Shown here in pieces: positions 23,534-32,210 of a stretch of 46,140 bases of DNA (positions are counted from its first letter, which is position 1; every line of letters starts with the position of its first letter). Location of the stretch: the NCBI GenBank assembly GCA_004297945.1, contig SCRC01000071.1, forward strand, positions 1-46,140. Direction: 5' to 3'. Below the pieces are notes generated by a model. That model was not told where the DNA came from and did not search any database. It was given only the letters and a program-made list of their open reading frames with translations. A program made the position numbers and the translations under genes. The stretch is from Candidimonas sp. (lineage in GTDB: Bacteria; Pseudomonadota; Gammaproteobacteria; Burkholderiales; Burkholderiaceae_B).

Positions 23534-24679
23534 TCAATTGAGATGCTGTTCTGAATCAGAGGCTGCGCCACCCAGGCCAGCAGCTTCGAGAAACCGTGTG
23601 TAAGCCGTTGGGTCAATGCATACGGCCGCCTGTTTCGGCGCGGCCTCAAATTGAAAAGCAGAGAACGTTCTTTCAACGTCAGCCCGCTGCAAATCTTGTC
23701 CAATAACGACAATCCGCGACCGGCGCTCTGCATCGGGCCAGTGGTCCAGGGTAAAAGGCTCATGGACAATAGCCTGCACCACCTGGATTACCACCGGCCT
23801 GCCCTGGATATTAAGAATTGCCTTAAGCCGCAATATGCTCGCGCTCTTGAGCGCGGCGAGCAAACTGAGCCAAAGCATCAAGCCATCCCAGCGGATCTCA
23901 CCCTCGAGATAAAAAGAAAAAGAATTGATGTGATGACTATGCTCGTGGCCACCTTTCTTCGTATCGTGCGTGTGGCCGTTGTCATACGCTGCGGAATTGA
24001 TCCATTCGAGTGCCGCTGCAAGCCGCGCCGCCTGATTGCCCGCTTTCAGACCAAACAGCCCATCTGTATCGACCTGGCCATGTATCGAAAAAAACTGGCC
24101 AGCGCCGGGATTGATTTCTTTTAACCTGGATGTGAAACGGGCTATTGCGTCTGGCGTCATCAGATCGGATTTGCTCAGCACCAGGCAATCGGCAATCGCG
24201 ATCTGTTTGGACGACTCGGGATGTTTATCCAGATGCGTCCAGCCGTGTTGACCATCGACTATTGTAATAATGCGATCTAGGCAAAATACGCTGGAAAGCC
24301 GCGAGTCGGCGACTACCGTCTGCACAATGGGAACAGGGTCGGCGAGGCCGGTAGTTTCTACCACCACTCTGTCGAATTGCTTGATTTTCCCCGACGAGGC
24401 ATCTTCATGAAGGCGAGCCAGCGTATCTACAAGGTCGCCACGCAGCTCGCAGCACATGCATCCGCCTTCGAGCAAAACCGTATTTTCAGCAGGGGTGGCA
24501 ATCAACAGATGATCCAGGCCGATTTCACCGAATTCATTGATGACAACGACGCTATTGGCAAACGAAGCATGCTTGAGCACGTGATTCAAAAGCGTTGTTT
24601 TGCCACTTCCTAAATAGCCCGAAATCACCGCAAGCGGGATCAGGCGTCGAGGTTGCGCGACATGCATTGCGTTTTTCAT
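23534..24679 (-). CDS. CobW/COG0523-family GTPase, putative metallochaperone
   Basis: The 381-residue protein has Walker A in SGYLGSGKTT, the metal-binding GCMCCELR motif, Walker B region VVVETTGLADP, the SKSD base-recognition motif, a His-rich linker (HTHDTKKGGHEHSHH, about residues 237-251) and a C-terminal CobW domain. The family hands zinc or cobalt to client enzymes using GTP. Its neighbour, 31 bp downstream, is a metal-dependent amidohydrolase, a likely client. No Zur box is evident upstream, so it looks pathway-dedicated rather than part of general zinc starvation. Confidence 0.85.
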   Translation of the reverse strand: MKNAMHVAQPRRLIPLAVISGYLGSGKTTLLNHVLKHASFANSVVVINEFGEIGLDHLLIATPAENTVLLEGGCMCCELRGDLVDTLARLHEDASSGKIKQFDRVVVETTGLADPVPIVQTVVADSRLSSVFCLDRIITIVDGQHGWTHLDKHPESSKQIAIADCLVLSKSDLMTPDAIARFTSRLKEINPGAGQFFSIHGQVDTDGLFGLKAGNQAARLAAALEWINSAAYDNGHTHDTKKGGHEHSHHINSFSFYLEGEIRWDGLMLWLSLLAALKSASILRLKAILNIQGRPVVIQVVQAIVHEPFTLDHWPDAERRSRIVVIGQDLQRADVERTFSAFQFEAAPKQAAVCIDPTAYTRFLEAAGLGGAASDSEQHLN

Positions 24680-24821
24680 CCCTGTAGTTTGCCCGCACCG
24701 TTCGCAGGCTAAACGTAAAGGCCAAGCCAGTTATAAAAGAGGCGAAGGCCGATATGACTGCTTTGCGGCCAAGTTAATCCTGAATCAGGAATAGATCAAA
24801 TTCTTTATTTTTATATTTTCT

Positions 24822-24836
24822 ATAGATGATATCGAT
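24822..24836. promoter_or_regulatory. LysR-type operator candidate, cobW side
   Basis: ATAGATGATATCGAT fits a 15-bp dyad ATnGATnnnATCnAT, which contains the LysR T-N11-A pattern. It is in the 191-bp lysR-cobW gap, upstream of the catabolic operon. A 12/15 match occurs at 25786-25800. Confidence 0.6.
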
Positions 24837-24870
24837 AGATGGATTCACGACGGCGAAAAAATCGGCGATC

Positions 24871-25743
24871 TTATAAAAAGCTTTTCTTGATCAAATCGGC
24901 CATGGCGCGGGCCGCCGCCGGCACATATGCGTTCTGTCGAGTGAAAAGAGCCACAGTCCGGACAATCGGCGGCGACAGCATCACCGGGTGCAGCCCCGGC
25001 ATGGTCCGCACCAGACGGTCAGACAGAATTGTGCCAAGTTTGCTACAGCGCACGGTTGCCAGAATTGGCTCGATCGCGTTCATTTCCATGGCGATGCGTG
25101 GTGTGAAACCACTGGCAATAAAAGCCGTCTCCACCAACCGTCGGGAAATATATTCCGGCGTAAGCATGATCAAATTATGCTTGCTTAATTCTGCCATCCT
25201 TACTTTGGCTTGACCGAACAGCGGATGATCCACACCGACCACCATGGCCAGTTGTTCTTTGAACAACTCTTCGGCCACGACCCGCTCGGCCACCGGCGGC
25301 CCATAAGCGATTCCGAAACTCAGTTCTCCTTCGTGCAGACGCTTTTCCATTTCGCCGGTGGGCAGCTGCAGCATCGTTACCTTGATCCCCGGATACGTCG
25401 CCGAGAAATCAGCCAGGATCGGCGGTAAAAGAGAGGCGCTGAATGATGAAAAAACCCCGATAGTCAGCCTGCCTTGTTTAAGATTTTCCAAGTCATGAAT
25501 GGCGTCGGTCGCCGAATCGACTTCCTGTAGCGTGCGCTTGGCATACTCCCTGAACAATTCGCCAGCGCTCGTCAAGCGAACCGAACGCCCGACCCGGTCA
25601 AACAATTGGCAACCGATTTCCTCCTCAAGCTGCTTGATCTGGTGAGAAAGCGTCGGCTGAGTGATATGCAGATAATTGGATGCCTGCGTGAAGTTTTGCA
25701 ACTGCGCCGCAGCCAGGAAATAGCGTAAGTGTCTTAGCTCCAT
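24871..25743 (-). CDS. LysR-family transcriptional regulator
   Basis: The 290-residue protein has an N-terminal winged helix (MELRHLRYFLAAAQLQNFTQ, HITQPTLSHQIKQLEEEIG) and a periplasmic-binding-like effector domain from about residue 90 (GRLTIGVFSSFSASLLPPIL), resembling CynR/CysB-type members. It sits between the cobW-amidohydrolase operon and the divergent ABC transporter. Matching dyads lie on both sides of it. It probably activates both arms when the pathway substrate or an intermediate is present. Confidence 0.9.
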   Translation of the reverse strand: MELRHLRYFLAAAQLQNFTQASNYLHITQPTLSHQIKQLEEEIGCQLFDRVGRSVRLTSAGELFREYAKRTLQEVDSATDAIHDLENLKQGRLTIGVFSSFSASLLPPILADFSATYPGIKVTMLQLPTGEMEKRLHEGELSFGIAYGPPVAERVVAEELFKEQLAMVVGVDHPLFGQAKVRMAELSKHNLIMLTPEYISRRLVETAFIASGFTPRIAMEMNAIEPILATVRCSKLGTILSDRLVRTMPGLHPVMLSPPIVRTVALFTRQNAYVPAAARAMADLIKKSFL

Positions 25744-25785
25744 TGGCTTTCCAGATAAGTAACAGGTAATTTTTAAACGATTTTA

Positions 25786-25800
25786 ATAGATGGCATCAAT
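25786..25800. promoter_or_regulatory. LysR-type operator candidate, ABC side
   Basis: ATAGATGGCATCAAT has the same ATnGATnnnATCnAT dyad as 24822-24836. It lies in the 163-bp gap between the divergent lysR and ABC transporter starts, where autoregulation and transporter control would both act. Confidence 0.6.
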
Positions 25801-25906
25801 TATTTATATAAAAAAAACGAATTTGATCTATGAAAGAAAACACGTTAGCATTAAATTCGGAGGCGTTACAAAAAACTATAAATAGTCGTCGTTACCGAGA
25901 GACAAA

Positions 25907-26665
25907 GTGGCCAAAAGCATAAAAGCCGAGCATGTATTTTACGAATACAGCACAGAACAGGGGCAAGTTCTGGCAATCGAAGATGTGAGCTTTTCAATCG
26001 AAGCTTCGGGGTTTCTTTGTGTTGTCGGGCCCAGCGGCTGCGGCAAGACAACTATCCTGAATATCTTGGCGGGTTTCCTGAAACCGACCCAAGGCGAGGT
26101 CCTGATCGGCGACGACCCCATTGGCCAGCACGACGAAAACCAAGGTGTTGTCTTCCAGGATTTTGCGCAGCTATACCCATGGCGCACGGTCAGAAGAAAT
26201 GTCGAATTCGGCCTGGAAATGCGCCGGGTAGATCGAAAAACCCGTGCACAAACCGCAAACGAGTTTTTACAGATGGTGCGCTTGGAAAAGTTCGCCGACG
26301 CCTATCCTCATCAGTTATCCGGCGGCATGCAGCAGCGCGTTGCGATCGCCCGGGCTCTGGCCTACAACCCCAGCGTCTTGCTCATGGACGAACCTTTCGC
26401 GGCACTCGATGCCATGACCCGGGACGATATGCAAAAACTGTTGACCGATATCTGGCAAGAAACCAAGAAGACTATTGTCTATATCACTCATAACGTGGCG
26501 GAAGCAGCCTATCTGGCGGACAAGGTATTGATCATGGATCCTCATCCAGGCACGGTAAAGGCCGAATTGACTATCGACATCCCCCGGCCAAGAGATCTTC
26601 TCGGCTCGGCGTTTATTCAAGCTCAGCGCGAAATTCTTGGCTTGCTGACGGCAAACAATCATTAA
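25907..26665 (+). CDS. ABC transporter ATPase, NitT/TauT family
   Basis: The 252-residue ATPase has Walker A GPSGCGKTT, Q-loop VVFQD, signature LSGGMQQR, Walker B VLLMDEPF and switch His in YITHNVAEA, with a close fit to SsuB/TauB/NrtD proteins. The start is the GTG at 25907. It energises import through the two permeases encoded downstream. It is divergent from lysR. Confidence 0.93.
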   Translation: MAKSIKAEHVFYEYSTEQGQVLAIEDVSFSIEASGFLCVVGPSGCGKTTILNILAGFLKPTQGEVLIGDDPIGQHDENQGVVFQDFAQLYPWRTVRRNVEFGLEMRRVDRKTRAQTANEFLQMVRLEKFADAYPHQLSGGMQQRVAIARALAYNPSVLLMDEPFAALDAMTRDDMQKLLTDIWQETKKTIVYITHNVAEAAYLADKVLIMDPHPGTVKAELTIDIPRPRDLLGSAFIQAQREILGLLTANNH

Positions 26666-26770
26666 CCCGTAAACAGCATGCCAAATTTCCATTACCCAGG
26701 ATTCGCGCTGAAACAATAACCAACGTAACAAAATTTTTAATAGTAATTCCGCCCGAAAGGAGAAACACGA

Positions 26771-27769
26771 ATGAACAACAACATACAGGATCGCCGTCGC
26801 TTCATAGCCATGTTGGGCATACTCTCCCTTAGCACGGCTTTGCCCAAAGATGTATTCGCGAAATCCGGCGCCGCCCCTCTGACCTTCGGGGCCCAAAACA
26901 CTTCATGGGGCGCAGTCGCGATGGTGGCTGAAGCCGAGAAAACATTTAAAAAGGCCGGTGCCAACGTCACTGCGTTCCAATTCGACTCAGGCAAAGCAGT
27001 TCGCGATGCGATGATTGCCGGCAGGATTGATATCGGTGTACTGGGCACGACGCCCATGATCATTGGCGTGGCAAAAGGCAATATGCAACCTCTGGCCATG
27101 GCCATGTATGCCGGCAAAACAGACGCTATCGTGGTCAGGAAAGGCAGTGGCATCAAATCCATTGCCGACTTGAAGGGCAAAAAAGTTGCCTCGCAACTGG
27201 GGTCATCGACCGACCATGTATTCCAGGACAAAATCATGCCGAAATTCGGCCTTGTCAAAGGGGACGTCCAGATCGTCAATGTCAAGTTTACCGATCAAGT
27301 TGCTGCGCTTATCGCCGGGTCGGTAGACGCTTTCGCGGGGGTCGAACCTTACCCATCCGTTGCGGAAATCGACGGAATCGGCGTGGTGTTGCTGGACTAC
27401 AGCAAGTTTGACATTTTACCTGTCTGGGTCGCTATCAATCGCCCCGTCCTGGAGAAAAACCCTCAACAGGTAACGGCCTTTTTACGCGGCTGGCTGGCTG
27501 CAGTCCAGATCTTCAAAGACACCCCGGATGAAGTCACCAATATCATCTTGAAGCATTTCACAGACCAGGGCTACCACATTTCGAAATCGACTATTCAGCT
27601 CATGCTATCGAAATTGGATGTCAATCCGAACTATGTCCCAGGCTTGAAAAAGTACTTGTACGAGCAATCCAAAGTAATGCAGCAGCAAAAGCAGATTCAC
27701 ACCATCCCGGATTGGGACAAGATACTTGACCCGAAATATTTGCAACTTGCCAAAAAGACGCAGTCATAA
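26771..27769 (+). CDS. ABC transporter substrate-binding protein, NitT/TauT (NMT1/SsuA-like)
   Basis: The 332-residue protein begins with a Tat-like signal peptide (DRRRFIAMLGILSLSTALP, cleaved near VFA-KS). The mature part resembles SsuA/TauA: FGAQNTSWGAVAMVAEAEKT, GTTPMIIGVA and DLKGKKVASQLGSS. It captures the substrate in the periplasm. An AAAGGAG site precedes the ATG. The family binds sulfonates, nitrate, pyrimidines, phthalates and others, so the ligand is open. Confidence 0.9.
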   Translation: MNNNIQDRRRFIAMLGILSLSTALPKDVFAKSGAAPLTFGAQNTSWGAVAMVAEAEKTFKKAGANVTAFQFDSGKAVRDAMIAGRIDIGVLGTTPMIIGVAKGNMQPLAMAMYAGKTDAIVVRKGSGIKSIADLKGKKVASQLGSSTDHVFQDKIMPKFGLVKGDVQIVNVKFTDQVAALIAGSVDAFAGVEPYPSVAEIDGIGVVLLDYSKFDILPVWVAINRPVLEKNPQQVTAFLRGWLAAVQIFKDTPDEVTNIILKHFTDQGYHISKSTIQLMLSKLDVNPNYVPGLKKYLYEQSKVMQQQKQIHTIPDWDKILDPKYLQLAKKTQS

Positions 27770-27778
27770 CCATTCAAG

Positions 27779-28573
27779 ATGAGCAAGCACCAGGTTAATC
27801 TGCTTAAACGCCTTGGCGCTGCGGCGACCATCGCAGTACCCTTCATTTTAGTGTTGGGCGGCTGGCAGCTTCTGGCCATCTACGGCGGCTTTAATGCCAA
27901 ACTGGTTCCCAATCTGCGGGTCGTTGCCGCGACATTCCTGCGACTATCGGAGAACGGCATATTGATCGCCGCGACCGAGGCCACACTATCCAGGCTGTTA
28001 ATGGGCTTTTCGCTCGCCGCACTATTCGGCGTGGCAATCGGAATCCTGATGGGGCGACGCCAATGGGTCGAGGAAATGCTACTACCCTTGATCAGCTTTA
28101 TCTATCCGATTCCCGGGATAGCTTATGCGCCGCTTTTCATTCTCTGGTTCGGCCTGGGAAACACACCCGCCATCTTGCTGGTCGCCGTGGCGTCTACCTT
28201 TCCCGTCATCATCAATGCCTGGAAAGGCGTCACCGCAGTCAAACCTATCTGGATCAAATCGGCGGAGTCGATGGGGGCGCGAGGCTTGTGCTTGTTCTGG
28301 AAGATAATTATTCCGGGCGCACTGCCTTACATCCTGACCGGCCTCAGGCTGGGCCTGGCCACCGCCTGGCGGATTCTTGTCGCGGTGGAAATGCTGACAT
28401 CGGTCAAACACGGCCTCGGTTGGCTGATATTCGGTTCACAGGCATTCCTCGACACGGACGTCATGCTGGCCACGATCGTGGTGATCGGATTGATCGGGTT
28501 CACGCTGGAAAAACTCGTCTTTGAAACCATCGAACGCATGACTGTCGTTCGCTGGGGGATGCTCACCGCATGA
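27779..28573 (+). CDS. ABC transporter permease 1, NitT/TauT family
   Basis: The 264-residue protein has six hydrophobic helices and the EAA loop around SAESMGARGLCLFWKIIIPG. It starts 9 bp after the binding-protein stop codon and overlaps the next permease gene (ATGA). It is a paralogue of that gene: both share WKII-PGALPYI-TG-RLG and end in ER-T-VRWGM. Confidence 0.92.
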   Translation: MSKHQVNLLKRLGAAATIAVPFILVLGGWQLLAIYGGFNAKLVPNLRVVAATFLRLSENGILIAATEATLSRLLMGFSLAALFGVAIGILMGRRQWVEEMLLPLISFIYPIPGIAYAPLFILWFGLGNTPAILLVAVASTFPVIINAWKGVTAVKPIWIKSAESMGARGLCLFWKIIIPGALPYILTGLRLGLATAWRILVAVEMLTSVKHGLGWLIFGSQAFLDTDVMLATIVVIGLIGFTLEKLVFETIERMTVVRWGMLTA

Positions 28574-29391
28574 CTAAGCGAAGGCAATCATCACTCCCGG
28601 CGTTGTTGCGAGGGGTTTCCGGCATCGCTTTATTCTTTCTGATATGGGAAATATTTGCCCGTAGCGGCATGTTTTCAAACGCGCTGACCCCTTCGCTCGA
28701 ATCAATTCTTGCCACACTGCTGTCAATGCTGCTCCAGGGCGACATCCTGCATCATGTCGCGAGCACTCTGGGCAGGGTACTGCTGGGCTTCGGCATTTCA
28801 TTTGCCATTGCACTTCCCATTGGCATGCTGATGGGGCGCTACCGCTTTTGCGAAAGGCTTATGTCGCCGTTGCTAAGCATCTTCCTGCCGATTCCATCTC
28901 TGGCTTGGGTGCCTTTATTCGTGCTTTGGTTCGGCATCGGCAACCTGGCTACTATCCTGGTCGTGATCTACGCGGCGGCCACCCAACTTACTTACAACAT
29001 CTGGATTGGTGTTCGCGCTGTCAACCCCCTTTGGATAAAGGCCGCCACGATAATGGGTGCCGGTCGGGCCGCAGTTTTCTGGAAGATCATCTGGCCCGGC
29101 GCCCTGCCCTATATTTTTACCGGCGTGAGGCTGGGGTTCGGGCGTGCCTGGATTGCCGTCATAGGCGGCGAACTGCTTGCCAGCCCGCAATGGGGCCTGG
29201 GGAAAGTCATTTTCGACGCGGGGGAATTTCTGAACACCGGCACGATGCTAAGCGCGCTAATCATTATTGGGCTGATCGGCGTGTTCTTCGAGCGCGTAAT
29301 TTTTAAAAACCTGGAACGAGTCACCATAGTGCGCTGGGGAATGATTACAGCCAGCAAACACATCACGCCTACCAAACGAAGCGTCTTATGA
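28570..29391 (+). CDS. ABC transporter permease 2, NitT/TauT family
   Basis: The 273-residue second permease has the EAA loop KAATIMGAGRAAVFWKIIWPG. It is encoded with a 4-base overlap to permease 1 upstream and to the FAD oxidoreductase downstream. Two different permeases for one ATPase and one binding protein imply a heterodimeric channel; most transporters of this family use one permease gene. Confidence 0.92.
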   Translation: MTKRRQSSLPALLRGVSGIALFFLIWEIFARSGMFSNALTPSLESILATLLSMLLQGDILHHVASTLGRVLLGFGISFAIALPIGMLMGRYRFCERLMSPLLSIFLPIPSLAWVPLFVLWFGIGNLATILVVIYAAATQLTYNIWIGVRAVNPLWIKAATIMGAGRAAVFWKIIWPGALPYIFTGVRLGFGRAWIAVIGGELLASPQWGLGKVIFDAGEFLNTGTMLSALIIIGLIGVFFERVIFKNLERVTIVRWGMITASKHITPTKRSVL

Positions 29392-30851
29392 ACAGCCAAA
29401 AAAAGCGTATCGGGAAAGCATCAGCTGAATTTATCACCGCCTGCCAGACACTTATTGGAATAGAGAATGTTCGATTGAATACGGCCGATAAGTCACCCTT
29501 CCTCACGGATTGGCGCAAGCGCTACAGTGGCACGGCCTTAGCCGTTCTCTGCCCGCAAACAAGCCTGGAAGTAGCCGCCATCGTCGATTTATGCAACAAA
29601 ACCCGTATTGCCATGGTTCCCCAAGGAGGTAATACCGGTCTATCCGGCGGAGCAACACCAAACGACTCCGGCGAGCAAGTCGTCATCAGTTTAAAGAGAC
29701 TCAACAAAATCCGCGAAGTGAATTTGCCCAACCAAACCATTACAGCCGAGGCCGGCTGTATCTTGCAGTCCGTCCAGGAACTGGCTGCCTCACATCAACG
29801 CTTGTTTCCTCTGAGCCTGGCCGCAGAGGGAAGCTGTACGATCGGGGGAGTACTTTCAACCAACGCCGGGGGCACTGCCGTGTTGCGCTATGGCAGCGCA
29901 CGCGAACTTTGTCTGGGGCTCGAAGTGGTAACCGCCGAGGGCCAAATCTGGGATGGCTTGCGCGGCCTGCGCAAAGACAACACCGGCTACGACCTGCGTG
30001 ATCTGTTCATCGGCGCAGAGGGCTCCCTAGGGCTAATTACCGCCGCCGTGCTCAAGCTGCAGCCCGCTCCAGCGGCGACGGTGACTGCGTTAGCTGCGGT
30101 ACCCAGCGTGGAATCCGCCTTGGCGCTATTAAGCCTGTCACAGCGTTATGCCGGCATGCTACTGACTGCATTCGAGCTGATCTCTCATAGCTGCCTGGAC
30201 TATGTGTCTCATTATTTTCCACAACTGCGCTATCCGTTTAACCAGGCCACACCCTATGCCGTCCTGCTCGAATTATCGGACCAAGAAAGCGAGGATCATG
30301 CACGCAATATCTTCAACAAATTAATGGAAGAATCCATCACAAACGGATTGATCAACGACGCCCTGATCGCCCAATCTATCGCTCAAACACGGCAATTCTG
30401 GAATTTACGTGAACACATCCCACTGGCTCAGGTTGAAGAAGGCCCCAATATAAAACACGACGTGTCCCTGCCTGCGTCACGCATAGCGGAATTCGTCACC
30501 AAGACGGATGCGCAAATGCAAGCCAACTTTCCAGGTTGCAGAATCATCAATTTTGGCCATCTGGGCGATGGCAATCTGCATTACAACATCGCGTGTCCGG
30601 CGGGAACAGTGCCACATGAGTTCATGATTCATCAGGATGTCGCCAGCAGAATCGTGCATGACCGAGTCATTGCGATGGGCGGATCAATTTCAGCCGAACA
30701 CGGCATCGGTAAATCAAAAATAGTCGAAATGGGCCGCTACAAAACATCTGTTGAGCTGCAACTAATGCGTGCCGTAAAAAAGGCGCTCGATCCCAAGGGC
30801 CTGATGAACCCCGGAAAAGTATTGCCTGAGAAAACGGCAAGGCCCAATTAA
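29388..30851 (+). CDS. FAD-linked D-2-hydroxyacid dehydrogenase (GlcD/D2HGDH/D-lactate type)
   Basis: The 487-residue protein has the PCMH/VAO FAD-binding domain (PQGGNTGLSGGATP, SLAAEGSCTIGGVLSTNAGG, GAEGSLGLITAAVLKL) and the C-terminal FAD-oxidase domain with metal-site sequences GHLGDGNLHYN and AEHGIGKSK and the ending NPGKVLP. Family members oxidise D-2-hydroxyglutarate, D-lactate or similar acids and pass electrons to quinone, ETF or a cytochrome. The ATGA overlap with the permease gene places it in the transporter operon, so its substrate is probably the imported compound or a product of the divergent enzymes. Confidence 0.9.
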   Translation: MNSQKKRIGKASAEFITACQTLIGIENVRLNTADKSPFLTDWRKRYSGTALAVLCPQTSLEVAAIVDLCNKTRIAMVPQGGNTGLSGGATPNDSGEQVVISLKRLNKIREVNLPNQTITAEAGCILQSVQELAASHQRLFPLSLAAEGSCTIGGVLSTNAGGTAVLRYGSARELCLGLEVVTAEGQIWDGLRGLRKDNTGYDLRDLFIGAEGSLGLITAAVLKLQPAPAATVTALAAVPSVESALALLSLSQRYAGMLLTAFELISHSCLDYVSHYFPQLRYPFNQATPYAVLLELSDQESEDHARNIFNKLMEESITNGLINDALIAQSIAQTRQFWNLREHIPLAQVEEGPNIKHDVSLPASRIAEFVTKTDAQMQANFPGCRIINFGHLGDGNLHYNIACPAGTVPHEFMIHQDVASRIVHDRVIAMGGSISAEHGIGKSKIVEMGRYKTSVELQLMRAVKKALDPKGLMNPGKVLPEKTARPN

Positions 30852-30920
30852 GCGACAACAACAGTGCTTTCAGTCTGGAGGTTGGGATGTATTGAGGCAG
30901 CCTAATTTGCTTTGCCTCAT

Positions 30921-31664
30921 TCAATGATCGTTTGCAGGCAGAAAAGCGGCCACCTCAGAAGCTGGCGCATTAGCGATGACACTGGGATCCTCCTGATACG
31001 CACGCCAGGTCGACCACCAGTTCTCCCACTGCGCCACCATGCCCATTCCCCTGGACAGCCGCTTCAACCGCGGCAAGTTCAGGCGTTCGACCTCAATATC
31101 CAGCGGCGGCGGGCGTAAGGTCGAACGGTGGGAATGGCCAAGATAGATCCAATCCATAAGTGCTTTTTCCGATGTCGCGCGGCGGTAGTGGAAGCGTAGA
31201 TCGAATACGTCTTCCTGCTTGCTGACGGCCTCGTCCATCAAATCGACACGCAGCGCAAAAAACCGAAAGCGGCCGATACCCGGCACATCCCGGATCGCGA
31301 GGCTCGGCGTCGTCCAGCTTGGTTCCGTCGGGATGATGCACGTGTAGGTATCTCCGTGATTGTTCATCACCCCCGCCTGCTCAAGCACTCAGGACAGCGA
31401 CAACACCGCGCCGCGCCGAATCCAATGCGCCACCTCAGCGGCGTTCTCGCGAGGATGGCCCAATCGATTCAGATACAGTCCTTTGGTGACGGCCTGGATC
31501 TTGCCCCCTTCAAGCAACTCAACAATCCAACGGTGTACAGACGATCGCACTGGCTGCTCCAGCCCGGCTTGCGCCAAATCGAGCAACATCGCGGTCGACA
31601 AGACAAATGCACTGTCAAGCGCCATCAAACGCTTTTCGGCTTGCAGGCGCCATATCTTGCTCAT
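30921..31664 (-). pseudogene. AbiEi-like antitoxin gene interrupted by an in-frame TGA
   Basis: Two frames follow each other without a shift. Residues 1-91 (MSKIWRLQAEKRLMALDSAF ... AVLSLS) end at TGA (31389-31391), and the next codons give VLEQAGVMNNHGDTYTCIIP and about 150 more residues (FHYRRATSEKALMDWIYLGH). Together they form one protein with an N-terminal winged helix and an AbiEi-like antitoxin domain. A single substitution (for example TGG to TGA) explains the break. The ATG at 31664 overlaps the stop of the decayed partner gene upstream. Alternative: a genuine two-gene split, which I think unlikely. Confidence 0.65.
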
Positions 31665-31980
31665 GACGACCTCTCTCTTTCACGCGACGTGGCCTGCCCA
31701 GGCGCGCCAACCACCAGATCCAGCGCCTGGCCTAACCACTGATCCACCGTTGAGGAAATCTGCAACACATCATCTTCCCACCGTACCTTCGTCACGTCGA
31801 TCGCAACGCCTCGAATCCCCGCGATCTGAGCAGCACAACCTGCATCCCACGCTTAAGGAGCCCTTTGACGGCGCTTGTGCTCATGTCCGCGGTGCGATCA
31901 AAGTCGATGTCCTTGGTCAAGCGCATGCTGCCAAATGCCACACGCATGGCCATGCCACCCTACGACACATGGCGGATTCG
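31661..31980 (-). pseudogene. AbiEii-like nucleotidyltransferase toxin remnant
   Basis: The minus strand encodes GGMAMRVAFGSMRLTKDIDF with the DxD-type nucleotidyltransferase motif, preceded in frame by TAG where a Lys codon would be expected. After a frameshift near 31830 it continues AGIRGVAIDVTKVRWEDDV and a short C-terminus (TVDQWLGQALDLVVG) ending in a TGA that overlaps the antitoxin ATG. Family members have about 250-300 residues, so most of the middle is gone. Nonsense, frameshift and deletion together show it is dead. Confidence 0.6.
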
Positions 31981-32004
31981 ATGGCCAAGGTCACGGCGGA
32001 TAGA

Positions 32005-32035
32005 AAAAAGCGCCGGCAATTTTCCGGCGCTTTTT
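32005..32035 (-). terminator. Intrinsic terminator after tRNA-Val
   Basis: AAAAAGCGCCGG pairs with CCGGCGCTTTTT around a 7-nt loop. It lies 18 bp beyond the 3' end of the tRNA gene on the minus strand and has T-runs on both strands, so it can act bidirectionally. Confidence 0.88.
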
Positions 32036-32052
32036 CTAACTGTCTGAGCTTC

Positions 32053-32127
32053 TGGTGGGCGGTACAAGGTTCGAACTTGTGACCCCTGCCGTGTGAAGGC
32101 AGTGCTCTACCACTGAGCTAACCGCCC
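32053..32127 (-). tRNA. tRNA-Val (anticodon CAC)
   Basis: The 75-nt cloverleaf has acceptor GGGCGGT/ACCGCCC, D-arm GCTC/GAGC, anticodon stem CTGCC/GGCAG with loop TTCACAC, T-arm ACAAG-TTCGAAC-CTTGT and an encoded CCA end. The anticodon CAC reads GUG valine codons. It is followed by an intrinsic terminator. Decayed toxin-antitoxin DNA lies immediately downstream. Confidence 0.96.
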
Positions 32128-32210
32128 GAAGGGTCGTAACCACCGACCATCGGAAGGCCACCATTGTACATCAATCGGTTGCGAGGATGGGTTGCCATTT
32201 TTGCCAAACT

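Noticed and set aside
23503-23769. N-terminal extension of the amidohydrolase overlapping cobW
   Set aside because: It lies within the cobW coding region in another frame, and the ATG at 23502 has a good ribosome-binding site and matches the family's usual start.
31360-32082. Plus-strand 240-residue frame across the AbiE remnant and tRNA
   Set aside because: It runs through the tRNA terminator and antisense to recognisable protein motifs.
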